From NCBI GenBank assembly GCA_024239075.1, contig JANBVI010000062.1, positions 1 to 37,746 of the forward strand: a DNA stretch of 37,746 nucleotides, in the 5' to 3' direction. The notes below the pieces were generated by a model. That model searched no databases, was not told the DNA's origin, and worked only from the letters and a program-made list of their open reading frames with translations. Below are positions 1-8,460 of the stretch, piece after piece (position 1 is the stretch's first letter; each line of letters opens with the position of its first letter). Source of the DNA: Fischerella sp. CENA71 (GTDB lineage: Bacteria; Cyanobacteriota; Cyanobacteriia; Cyanobacteriales; Nostocaceae). A program made the position numbers and the translations under genes.

Positions 1-1088
1 TAAGTAGTTAAGCAAAATAAATTGTATATTGCTACAATAATTAAACAAGTAAAATTGTGAATAACATTAAACAGAATAAAAATGCGATTTATTAGAGATT
101 TGAATGTAGATACAGCCAAATTACTTGCATAGAATATACAAACACAGTGTGCATCCTCAAGTAAGACAGAAAGCGCATTGTATTTTATTGAGCTATGAAG
201 GCAAAACAATTCCTGAGTTAATCAGCATTTTTCAAGTGAGTAGAAATACAATATATAACTGGATGAATGATTGGGAGGATAACAGATTAATAGGATTATA
301 TAATCGGACAGGACAAGGGAGAAAACCGATATTTAACGAGGCACAAAAACAACAAATTAAAGCTTGGGTAAAATCAGCACCAAAAGATTTAAAAAAAGTG
401 CTAGTTCGCATCAAAGAGGAATGGGGAATTACAGTGAGCAAGGACACAGTCAAACGAGTATTAAAAAGCTTAATCATGACGTGGAGAAGATTTAAAAGAG
501 GGTTAGCAGGAGAGCCAGACCCTTTAGAATATAAAGAAAAAAAAGAAGAACTTACTCACCTAATGCAAAAAGAACAACGTGGAGAAATTGATTTAAGATA
601 TTTAGATGAAACTGGATTTTGCTTAACGCCTTATATACCTTATGGATGGCAAGAAAAGGGAGAGAATATTCCCATCAAAAGCCACCGAAGTCGTCGGTTA
701 AATGTACTGGGATTAATGAATCGTCATCAAGATTTAGATGCTTATATATTTGAAGGGAGAATTACCAGTGAGGTAGTGATCTCTTGTCTGGATAAATTTG
801 CCGAAAATATCCTTTGTAAAACGGTTGTAGTTATGGATAAAGCCTCATTTCATCGAAGCAAAAAGATTCAGATGAAAATCAACGAATGGAGAGAGAAAAA
901 ATTAGAAATATTTTGGTTACCATCTTATTCTCCGCAATTAAATCTTATAGAAATGCTCTGGCGATTTATGAAATATGAATGGATAGAAATAGATGCATAC
1001 TCTAGTTGGCATAATTTAGTTGCCTATGTCGAAAAAGTAATTCGAGAATTTGGCAAAGAATATACAATTAATTTTGCATAAGTACTTA
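1..1088 (+). mobile_element. Complete IS630-family insertion sequence
   Basis: The first ~31 bases (starting TAAGTAGTTAAGCAAAAT) match the reverse complement of 1058-1088 (TAAGTACTTATGCAAAAT) with about four mismatches, so they are terminal inverted repeats. Both ends carry the TA dinucleotide that IS630/Tc1-type elements duplicate on insertion. One DDE transposase gene fills the interior. The element interrupts an IS4-type transposase gene on the minus strand, whose reading frame stops being recognisable exactly at base 1089. The window begins at the outer IS end, which would fit an assembly break at a repeated element. Confidence 0.85.
82..1081 (+). CDS. IS630-family DDE transposase, 5' end in another frame
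   Basis: This transposase would cut and paste its own element at TA sites. The main frame runs from a TTG at 125 to 1081 (318 aa). It has an N-terminal helix-turn-helix region (about residues 20-60) and a DDE catalytic domain with LDETGF, VVMDKASFH and SPQLNLIEMLW, so the D, D and E positions are present. The usual family N-terminus is found upstream in a different frame: ATG at 82 gives MRFIRDLNVDTAKLL and then meets TAG at 130-132. Skipping one base near 124-127 joins it to HRIYKHS. The gene is therefore either read by +1 frameshifting or carries a 1-nt insertion. Family assignment is secure; activity is uncertain. Confidence 0.85.
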
Positions 1089-1531
1089 TCTGGAACATCA
1101 AATACTGTTCCGTCTAGTGCCATCAACCGTAGCTCTCCTAAAAAAGCCCCTGGGGTTTGGACTGTGGCACAAGGATGCACTATCAAATGAAATAAGCGGC
1201 TTATCACTCTACACCCTACACGCTGTCTAGCTTCGGTTATTGACGACTTGCTAGGTACGCGCCAATATTGTCCAACTCTGATCAATACTTCACTCAACCC
1301 ATCTACCAAATTTTTTAGTACTGTTCTCATTGATGCTTTTGACCACAAGCTCATTGCTATCACTAGGCAAACTACCAAATGAGTTGGTAAAGCCCGCTTC
1401 CGTTCTTCATTACTGTGTGTGTCTGCAATCGCTTGCATGATTGCCTCTGTTGGGATAGCTGTTTCTAAAGCTTTGAGTACTGTACCCGACTCAATTGTTG
1501 GTGAGATCAGTGAGAATTCTTTGAGTTGCAT
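1089..1531 (-). pseudogene. IS4-type transposase, N-terminal part, cut by IS630
   Basis: The frame starts at ATG 1531 (MQLKEFSLISPTIESG) and matches the N-terminal domain of IS4-type transposases, with LPTHLVVCLVIAMSLW near residues 50-65. It reaches the first catalytic block (MALDGTVFDVPD) and then runs straight into the right end of the IS630 element at 1088. The catalytic core beyond the first Asp is missing and presumably lies left of the window, on the other side of the IS630 insertion. It cannot make an active transposase as it stands. Confidence 0.85.
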
Positions 1532-1751
1532 TCAACATCAGTACACTTGGGTGACAACCCTCAGTCTACCTGCTTTTGAGCTTAACCGAACCGTATTGCC
1601 TCTTCCTCGACCAACCCACTTTTGACTCATTATCCGTATTCTTTTTGGAGAATAGTCCCTTTTTTTACTCTTTTAATCTTTTTTTACTTAAGGCGTTGCA
1701 CATGGAGTGGGTTTAAGTAATAAACTAATTAAAAGGTAACAATAAATCGTG
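1532..1751. other. Gap upstream of the IS4 fragment, no gene seen
   Basis: No supported gene. At 1655-1705 there is a T-rich stretch (TTTTTACTCTTTTAATC) followed by GTTGCACAT, which resembles the sequence after the IS5 fragment at 13995-14038. It may be a shared IS end or simply the genome's heptamer-type repeats. The terminal repeat of the IS4 element should lie here but I could not define it without its partner. Confidence 0.4.
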
Positions 1752-1865
1752 ATGTCAAAGGAAATACTACAACTTACAACTAAAGTTGGGGTGAATCACG
1801 AAGAGCAATATTATATCTGGCCTGCTGAACGGGAGAACCCTTTTGGCTTAAAGGCTAATCACTAG
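1752..1865 (+). pseudogene. MbtH-like protein, truncated remnant
   Basis: A 37-aa frame starting at ATG 1752 contains VNHEEQYYIWPAERENPFG, which matches the core signature of MbtH proteins, the small activators of nonribosomal peptide synthetase adenylation domains. Family members run to about 65-75 residues and continue with a conserved helix carrying an ECLxYI-type motif. Here a TAG follows at 1863-1865 just after the WPAERENP block and the C-terminal third is gone. It sits 24 bp before the beta-lactamase gene. It is probably a leftover of a peptide-synthetase cluster that IS elements have broken up. No synthetase is present in the window. Confidence 0.65.
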
Positions 1866-1889
1866 ATTGGTAAGACTATCAGGGAATAA

Positions 1890-2921
1890 ATGATGAAAAA
1901 GACGTGGCTTTACAGCTTATGCTTATCTTTGTTAACAGTCGGTTGCTCAAGCAGTAACCCCAACAGCAGTTCAGTTGAGAAATACAGCCGGAAAGACTTG
2001 CCTAAAGAGTTTATAGAACTCAAAACCGATGGCTCGTTTTACTCTGAAAGTAGCACCGGCAATAGCCAATCAGGCACCTACGCCGTAACAGGCAGACTAC
2101 ACAACCAAATCGAGCAGATATCTCGTGCTGCCCAAGGGCGTGTGGGAGTTGCAATCACTGTGCTGGAAACCGGAGAATCGGTTGCTCTCCACGGGAACCA
2201 GCAGTTTCCTATGCAAAGCGTTTATAAACTGCCCATTGGGATGGCTGTGCTCCATCAAGTGGATCGAAAAGCGCTGAAGTTGGGGCAGAAGGTTCGCGTT
2301 ACGAGAAACGATTTTGTTACAGCACGTCAGCATAGTCCAATTCGGGACAACCATCCGCAGGGAGTGGAATTAAGCGTGAGTGACTTGCTGCGATTTATGG
2401 TGTCTGAAAGCGATGGTACGGCTTGCGACGTGCTGTTGCGACTTGTTGGCGGACCACAATTCGTTACCAAGTATTTGCGTGACCTTGGCGTAAATGGCAT
2501 CGTTGTGGCTAACACCGAGAAGGAGCTGGGGCAAAATGAATTAGCGCAGTATCGTAACTGGGCAACGCCTGAGGAGGTAGTAGTCCTGTTGCGCGCACTG
2601 CACTTTGGGCGTGGTCTAAGAGAACCCAGTCGGGCGTTGTTGCTGCGATTGATGACCCATACGCCTACAGGTCCACGGCGTATCAAAGGACTGTTGCCTG
2701 TCGGGACGGTTGTGGCACATAAGACTGGCACTTCGCGTACTGTGAACGGGATAACGCGGGCGACGAATGATGTGGGACTTGTTACGCTGCCTAATGGGCG
2801 GCATTTGGCTGTGGCGGTCTTTGTTTCAGATTCAAAGGCTGACGATTCTGCACGCGAGAAAGTGATAGCAAGGGTGACACGGGCAGCCTGGGACTACTGG
2901 AGCCGAGAAATACACAAGTAG
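1890..2921 (+). CDS. Class A beta-lactamase-like serine hydrolase, predicted lipoprotein
   Basis: This is a 343-aa exported enzyme predicted to hydrolyse beta-lactams by acylation of an active-site serine. A signal peptide ends in the lipobox LTVGC, with Cys19 as the lipidation site, so it should be membrane anchored outside the cytoplasm. Catalytic motifs sit at family spacing: SVYK (Ser110, Lys113), SDG (Ser174-Gly176, where SDN is usual) and KTG (Lys278-Gly280, followed by TS). The segment QNELAQYRNWATPEE resembles subclass A2 enzymes. The start could be either Met of the MM pair. The frame is intact between decayed neighbours. A penicillin-binding or related hydrolase role is a less likely alternative. 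Confidence 0.85.
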   Translation: MMKKTWLYSLCLSLLTVGCSSSNPNSSSVEKYSRKDLPKEFIELKTDGSFYSESSTGNSQSGTYAVTGRLHNQIEQISRAAQGRVGVAITVLETGESVALHGNQQFPMQSVYKLPIGMAVLHQVDRKALKLGQKVRVTRNDFVTARQHSPIRDNHPQGVELSVSDLLRFMVSESDGTACDVLLRLVGGPQFVTKYLRDLGVNGIVVANTEKELGQNELAQYRNWATPEEVVVLLRALHFGRGLREPSRALLLRLMTHTPTGPRRIKGLLPVGTVVAHKTGTSRTVNGITRATNDVGLVTLPNGRHLAVAVFVSDSKADDSAREKVIARVTRAAWDYWSREIHK

Positions 2922-3454
2922 AATCGAAATTACCATGGTCATCATGGTTGGGTAGCAGGAATATAATAATCTTGCCCCTTGAGTTATGTCGTCTATAGCG
3001 TCTACAACGCATATATAGTGAGGTTTTACGTTGTTTTCATTTTCTAAAATGTTTCAAGGGGATACCTAACCAATATTTCTGAGAAAGGTATCCTATTTTC
3101 ATCATTAGTGTAAATTAGGATACTCTCTTTGGTAGTTTGACTAGCTTGGATTAATTTTTTCTATTTAACTTTTGGATACAATTCGTTAAATAGCTCTAAA
3201 TCAGGTTTAATTTGAATTTAACCGTTAGGTTTCCAGCCTTTTTAGCTCGTTTTAGCCATGCTTCAGGTTTTTCAATATTATTAAAGGTGTGCTGAATGCA
3301 AGAAGAATTGAGATACATAAATCCATTATTCAACACCGAAACCAGCCATCAGCTAGGGGCCATTCTCTTCCAAACCTGTGATAAGGCTGGTCAGGACTGG
3401 TCATCTTATTCCCAATGCCTTGGTTCAGAAAATTTCCGAGCCCTCTGTCAAGGG
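2922..3454. other. 530-bp gap between beta-lactamase and ISAs1 element
   Basis: I see no convincing gene. A minus-strand frame of about 40 codons (3196-3318, containing NNIEKPEAWLKRAKKAG) looks protein-like but matches nothing I recognise; it may be a gene scrap. The plus-strand frame starting at 3296 runs into the ISAs1 inverted repeat and is probably meaningless. Confidence 0.4.
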
Positions 3455-4642
3455 CAGGGCTGTTTTATTCTAAAAAGAAAAATGGTTCAATCAAGACTGA
3501 AGTCAGAAATTTAAGCGTGGGTGTCTGGGGGGTATCGATGACGGCAGGTTTAATTGAAGAACTCAAAAAAGTTCGGGATTTCCGCACCAAGAAGGGACAA
3601 AGACATCCACTATGGTTTGTATTGTTACTAGTAATCATGGGAACAATGAGTGGTTGTCTTGGTTACAGAAGCTTAGGGGATTTTGTCAAACGACATAAAC
3701 AAGATTTAATTGCAACATTAGACATACCAAAAGAGCGAGTGCCGTCTTATTCAACGATTCGACGTGTGATGATGCGTGTAAATTTTGATAACTTGACACA
3801 AGTGTTTAATTGCTGGGCAAGCCAATATGTGCAGTTAAGCGAATCTCAATGGCTGTCAACTGACGGCAAAAGTATCAAAGCCACAGTTTTAGACTACAGC
3901 AGTGCCTACCAATCATTTATCAGCGTTGTATCAATGTTCAGTCTTCTTGCAGGGTCTGATTGTCGGGTTACAAACTATGAACAACAAGCAGACAAGTGAA
4001 ATTGCAACAGTCCAGAATTTAGTAGCCACATTGGATTTGAAGAATGTCGTGTTGAGTTTTGATGCACTTCATTGTCAAAAAAAACTGTCAAACAAATTAT
4101 CGACACAGGAAATGATTACGTAATTGCTGTCAAAGCTAATCAGCCAAAGTTATACAATCAAATGCAGCACAACATGAAGCTATCCCAACCTATGAGCGTC
4201 GATCCAAGTTTTGAGCAGCGAAGCGATCGCGTGACTGAGCGTCGGATCTCAGTATTTGATCACTTGGATAACATTTCGAGTGAATGGGTTGGCTTAAAGC
4301 GTATCATCCGTGTCGAACGTTTTGGCACTCGTGCCCATCAACCTTATGAGGAGACCGCATACTACATAAGTTCCATAGCGCTGGATGCCGCCGATTTTGC
4401 TCAAGGTATTCGTGGTCACTGGGGTATTGAGAATCGATTGCATTGGGTTAAAGATGTTGTCTTCCTTGAAGACTCCTCGCAAATGGTGGATGGTTATGCT
4501 GCTGCTAACTTCTCAATTCTCCGCAGTTTTGTCATTAACCTCTTCCGTCACAATGGTTTTGATTCCCTGACTAAAGCAATACGATATTGTTCTCATAATA
4601 TACAGTTACTATTTTCCTTTTTAGAATGAAACAGCCCTGGGA
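3455..4642 (+). mobile_element. ISAs1-family insertion sequence with inverted repeats
   Basis: The left end (CAGGGCTGTTTTATTCTAAA, from 3455) pairs with the right end (reverse complement CAGGGCTGTTTCATTCTAAA, ending near 4639). The 9-bp direct repeat TGTCAAGGG occurs at 3446-3454 and again at 4643-4651, consistent with a target-site duplication. The interior is one transposase gene in broken frames. Confidence 0.8.
3538..4629 (+). pseudogene. ISAs1-family transposase, two frame changes
   Basis: Translated in pieces, the region gives a nearly full ISAs1 transposase. The first piece is MTAGLIEELKKVRDFRTKKG through STDGKSIKATVLDYSSAYQS. After a +1 change near 3935-3960 it continues with VGLQTMNNKQTSEIATVQN and FDALHCQKK. 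After a change at the A8 run (4077-4084) it continues with TVKQIIDTGNDYVIAVKANQ and ends with GHWGIENRLHWVKDVVF. The A8 run could support -1 slippage, but the first break has no such site, so the gene is most likely dead. Pieces lie at about 3538-3955, 3955-4080 and 4080-4629. Confidence 0.85.
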
Positions 4643-4731
4643 TGTCAAGGGAGGGAGGTTGTTGGTGGCTTAGAAATCGAGAGCGATTTTTTTCGGGGGA
4701 GATGGGACTGGCAATGCGGTAAGATGATCCA

Positions 4732-5370
4732 ATGAGCGATTCTGACGAACTTGTTATCTACCAGCTTCATATTTTTATCCTGGGCATCAGTCCCATGATT
4801 TGGCGTAGGATCAAAACCAAGAGCGACAGCACAATCGCCGATTTGCACTACATCATCCAGATAGCAATGGGGTGGACAGATTCCCATTTACATCGTTTCA
4901 TAATTCACGGTAAGCATTACGGGATTGCAAAAATTGGTGGAATGGAGTTTTCTGACGATCCAAAAGAAGTGAAATTATCAGATTTTGGTTTGCGAATGCG
5001 AGAGCGTTTTTTATACGAATATGACTTCGGTGATAACTGGCAACATCAAATTCGAGTTGAAGCAATTCTCGCGCCAAAATCAAATTGCGTTTATCCAGTG
5101 TGCATTAGTGGTCAACGTGCTTGCCCTCCAGAAGACAGTGGTGGGTCGTGGGAGTTCATGGCACAAAAGCAGGAATACTCAGTAAGATATATAGTTTCTC
5201 GGTTAAGTGAAATTGTGGACGAAGGTGATATCCCTGGCAATATTGAAGAAATATACGAACTACGTCAATGTTTAATGGTTGACCATTTTGACCGCCAAAA
5301 AGTCAACCAACGGTTACAGCGATATGCGGCTGGGAATAAAGAGATGTTATTTGAACAGGGGATAGTGTGA
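4732..5370 (+). CDS. Plasmid pRiA4b ORF-3-like protein
   Basis: This 212-aa protein belongs to the pRiA4b ORF-3 family by its hallmark segments: YQLHIFILGISPMIWRR at the N-terminus, IADLHYIIQIAMGWTDSHLH, FLYEYDFGDNWQHQI and ACPPEDSGG. The family's biochemical role is not established; members are often encoded in mobile elements. The gene starts 29 bp inside the left inverted repeat and its stop overlaps the GTG of the transposase gene (GTGA at 5367-5370), which suggests translational coupling. A close copy lies at 12903-13532. Confidence 0.85.
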   Translation: MSDSDELVIYQLHIFILGISPMIWRRIKTKSDSTIADLHYIIQIAMGWTDSHLHRFIIHGKHYGIAKIGGMEFSDDPKEVKLSDFGLRMRERFLYEYDFGDNWQHQIRVEAILAPKSNCVYPVCISGQRACPPEDSGGSWEFMAQKQEYSVRYIVSRLSEIVDEGDIPGNIEEIYELRQCLMVDHFDRQKVNQRLQRYAAGNKEMLFEQGIV

Positions 5371-6767
5371 AAGTCAAAATTCAAATAGTTGTGGAATCAG
5401 ATAATGGAGATTCCCAAGTTGTTCAAGAAATTATGCAGATTGAACGCGGTGCTTTACAGCCAGAAAACTTGGGACTAAAACTAGCGCAAGCCAAAACATT
5501 ATTACAAAACCTCCAACACACCCTAGCCGAGCAACAAGTAGCAGAGTATTCTCAACAACAGGAATTATGTTTACACTGTAGCCAGAAACTGTTGCATAAA
5601 GACAAGCGTACAATTGTATACCGTACATTCTTTGGCAAGTTGCATCTCCAATGCCCTCGACTATTTCACTGCCCGTGCCAAGAACAACCAACCCGTAGCT
5701 TTAACCCAGTAGCCAATTTACTACCAGAACGCACTTCCAGAGAACTATTGTATCTGGAATCCTAGTTTGGGTCTTTGATGTCTTACGGATTATCTGTGAA
5801 ACTATTGCAGGAAGTATTACCAATAGAAGGTGAAATAAATACTACAGCTATACGGAATAACTTACACACAATTGGTCAACGCCTAGAAGACGAGTTAGGG
5901 GAAGAAAAAGGAGTATACATTGAAGGCTGTCCAAGAGATTGGGAGGAATTGCCCCGACCTGATTTACCCTTGGTACTGGGAATGAATGGCGGATATGTTC
6001 GTTCCTACGATTTTAAATCGCGCTCCAAAGGTAACTTTGAAGTTATCGTTGGTAAAAGCATAAAAGCCGACGGTACATCCAAGCGATTTGGGGGAGTGCA
6101 TTGCTACGATACCAAACCCCAGCGCCGGATCTTTGAGGTGTTGACTTCTCTTGGAATGCAGATGAATCAACAAGTAACTTTCCTCTCAGACGGTGATGAA
6201 AAAATACGCGAACTACAGCTTTATCTCAATCCCAACGCAGAATATCTACTGGATTGGTTTCACATCACCATGCGATTGACAGTGATGAGTCAGTTGGCAA
6301 AAGGACTTAGCAAAAAAGATACCGAAATAGATACAGACATACCCAAAGAGTTGGAACGAATTAAGTGGTATCTGTGGCATGAAAACGTGTTCAGAGCATT
6401 GCAACTGCTAAAAGACCTTGTGGACGATCTAGAAATCGTGATTTTTGATGGTAATAGCCGAATAGAGCTAAAAAAGCTGTTTAAAATGCTGCGGGAGTTT
6501 GAAACCTATATTTCCAACAATGGGTCTTATATCCCCAATTATGGAGAACGTTGGCGAAATGGCGAAGCCATTGCCACTGGGTTCGTAGAATCAACGGTTA
6601 ATCAAGTCATTAGCAAGCGATTTGTCAAAAAACAGCAAATGCGCTGGACTCCTAAAGGTGTTCATCTTCTGCTTCAGGTGAGAATGTTGATTCTCAATGA
6701 AGAGTTAGAGAGCAAATTCCAGCAATGGTATCCTGGTTTTAGAGTAGATAGCCAGCCTTCCCAATAA
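5367..6767 (+). pseudogene. ISKra4-family transposase with one internal stop
   Basis: Two consecutive frames in the same phase (5367-5765 and 5775-6767) together make one ISKra4 transposase of about 466 residues. The only break is TAG at 5763-5765, in ...LYLES-stop-FGSLMSYGLSVKLLQE..., where relatives usually have Lys; AAG to TAG is a single change. The N-terminal part has a CLHC/CPRLFHCPC cysteine cluster that may bind zinc. The C-terminal part has LPLVLGMNGGYVR, LDWFHITMRL and GFVESTVNQVISKRF. It is probably inactive unless the amber codon is read through. Confidence 0.85.
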
Positions 6768-6936
6768 GTACCTTATGTCGCTTAAATGCTCAGTATTTCA
6801 AGTAATTGAAATTACTTTCAAGTGACAATTCTCCGTAAAAAGCTGGACTGTTTTTTATGTCTTAGTGCTTACCAACTTTGGAGCGTAAGTTGGTAAAATC
6901 AGCTCATACACCCCAAGGTTTTCAGGGGGTTGAGTC

Positions 6937-7569
6937 ATGACACCGCAAACCGTCCAACCATCGAAAGTTGGTAAAACCAAAAAACAAGAACGTCAATCGC
7001 CTAATTCTCACAAGTACTCCGAGATCAGGACTAGGGAATATTTGTTACCAGAAGAAGTTGAGTTGATGCGGTCAGCTATCAAAAAATCGAAGGGCCACCA
7101 TGCTCACCGAGACTCAACCCTAATTCTGTTGATCTACCGTCACGGATTGCGAGTGGCAGAGGTGGCATCTTTGCGATGGGAGCAAATAGATTGGAATGGT
7201 GGCACAATTTACGTGAAACGGGTTAAAAAAGTTACTCCGTCTACTCATCCTCTTTACTCTGAGGAGATTCGTTCTCTCCGCAAGCTTCAAAGAGATTATC
7301 CTGCTAGTCCCTATGTTTTCCAGTCTTCTCGACGTGGCCCGTTGGCACATGCTACGATCGCTGGCATTGTTGAACAGGCTGGTGAGTTAGCTGGTTTGCC
7401 TTTCCCTATTCATGCTCATATGCTACGGCATGGAACAGGTTATTATTTGGCTAATCGAGGTATTGACACTCGGACAATTCAAAGTTACTTGGGGCATAAA
7501 AATATTCAGCACACAGTGCGTTATACCGAACTTGCATCTGTAAGGTTTCAAGGACTTTGGGATGATTAA
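6937..7569 (+). CDS. Small tyrosine recombinase (FimB/XerC-like)
   Basis: This 210-aa site-specific recombinase contains mainly the catalytic domain. The expected residues are all visible: Arg in HGLRVAEVASLRW, a Lys in the beta-hairpin VKRVKK, HxxR in HAHMLRHGTGYYLA, His in YLGHKNIQHT and the nucleophile Tyr in VRYTEL. It lacks the usual N-terminal core-binding domain, as FimB-type inverters and many passenger recombinases do. It lies inside the right inverted repeat of the ISKra4-type element, 169 bp after the transposase. It may resolve or invert DNA for the element; the target is unknown. Confidence 0.85.
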   Translation: MTPQTVQPSKVGKTKKQERQSPNSHKYSEIRTREYLLPEEVELMRSAIKKSKGHHAHRDSTLILLIYRHGLRVAEVASLRWEQIDWNGGTIYVKRVKKVTPSTHPLYSEEIRSLRKLQRDYPASPYVFQSSRRGPLAHATIAGIVEQAGELAGLPFPIHAHMLRHGTGYYLANRGIDTRTIQSYLGHKNIQHTVRYTELASVRFQGLWDD

Positions 7570-7739
7570 TGTTGAAAACCCCTGCTGAATTGTCGCCTAT
7601 CTCCCCCGAAAAAAATCGCTCTCCAGCTAGACTGGTTTTGTGATCAAATACCCGTTTTGCAAGAGTGTGATCGCAAATACCCATCTGTCACCCGTGAGAG
7701 ATTAAGAGAATTGCACATTTGTCAAGGGGGTGCGAAAAA

Positions 7740-8375
7740 AGAGGATAAATCCAGCTTGGTGACTGGCTTTCGCAGAGCTTTGACTACTCCTAAATCTTGA
7801 TTCTCTTTGGCAGCAAAATACTTAACAGGGTCATCGGCATTACCTTTATCGTAAGCAACGCTGAAATGATATAAACCTCAATAAATCATTTCCAAAGAAA
7901 TGCGGTCAAATGGTAAAGATAATTCATTGGCAACAGCATCACCTAAGTCAACTAAAACAGCATAAAATAACCAAGTAGCCCAGACTTGTAATTTGACACC
8001 ATTAATAGAGGCAGTCTACAAACAAGACAGTCCCAATAAGCGTTTAACAGTGTAAAAAGCCTCTTCGATTCTCCATCTTCGACGATATAAATCTGCCACT
8101 GCGTAGGGAGGTAAAATCTGTGGGTCAAGGACAGAAGTAATATAAGAATAGCTAGTTTTACCAACTTTGATTTCGATTAAACGTAAAGTGAGAACTGGTG
8201 CGCCACGACGAACAGTACCAAGTTGAATTAATCGGTCTTTCAGCAAGTTGTCATAGCTAAAAATCTTTAAGTATTTAATAGCAGCTTTAGCTTTTAAACG
8301 GGTAATAAAATGAACTTCTCGGTCAATAAGTTGTTGAAAAAACTGAAAATGATAAAAACCTCTGTCACAGTTTTC
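7740..8375 (-). pseudogene. IS4-family transposase, C-terminal half, degraded
   Basis: Reading the minus strand from about 8375 gives DRGFYHFQFFQQLIDREVHF, then LIQLGTVRRGAPVLTLRLIE and YAVADLYRRRWRIEEAFYTV, which is the YREK-type signature region of IS4 transposases. A stop follows LLGLSCL (near 8016-8018), after which the frame continues with SINGVKLQVWATWLFYAVLV, another stop after SLEMIY, and then GLYHFSVAYDKGNADDPVKY. The N-terminal half is missing. It has no clear inverted repeats and is clearly decayed. Confidence 0.8.
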
Positions 8376-8400
8376 TCCTTTTAAAAAAGAGCGAAGCCTA

Positions 8401-8424
8401 GCACGGGCAAAGCTTTGCCCGTGC
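8401..8424. repeat. Perfect 24-bp palindrome
   Basis: The arms GCACGGGCAAAG and CTTTGCCCGTGC form an uninterrupted 24-bp palindrome between the IS4 pseudogene and the 3' end of the NACHT-WD40 gene. It may be a dispersed palindromic repeat or help end transcription from the minus-strand gene. It lacks a following T-run. Confidence 0.6.
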
Positions 8425-8460
8425 CACCACCTAGATAAATCAAGGGGCTTGTCGAATAAT

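Larger units (their letters stand above)
4679..7623 (+). mobile_element. ISKra4-type element with two passenger genes
   Basis: A perfect 25-bp inverted repeat bounds the unit. Left copy 4679-4703 begins GAGAGCGATTTTTTTCGGGG; the right copy is its reverse complement at 7599-7623. Inside, all on the plus strand, are a pRiA4b ORF-3-like gene, an ISKra4-family transposase gene with a nonsense codon, and a tyrosine recombinase gene. ISKra4-family elements are known to vary widely in length and may carry extra genes, so the 2.9 kb size is plausible. A truncated second copy of the left end occurs at 12849-13527. Confidence 0.75.

Noticed and set aside
3296-3514. 72-codon plus-strand frame before the ISAs1 element
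   Set aside because: It crosses the ISAs1 left inverted repeat and resembles no known protein; it is best explained as chance.
4077-4084. A8 run in the ISAs1 transposase as a programmed -1 frameshift site
   Set aside because: It would restore the frame locally, but a second, unrelated frame break upstream near 3935-3960 leaves the gene broken, so decay is simpler.
7624-7739. Plus-strand frame LDWFCDQIPVLQECDRKYPS... between the ISKra4-type element and the IS4 pseudogene
   Set aside because: It is protein-like but very short, runs into antisense of the IS4 pseudogene and matches no family I know; possibly a gene scrap.
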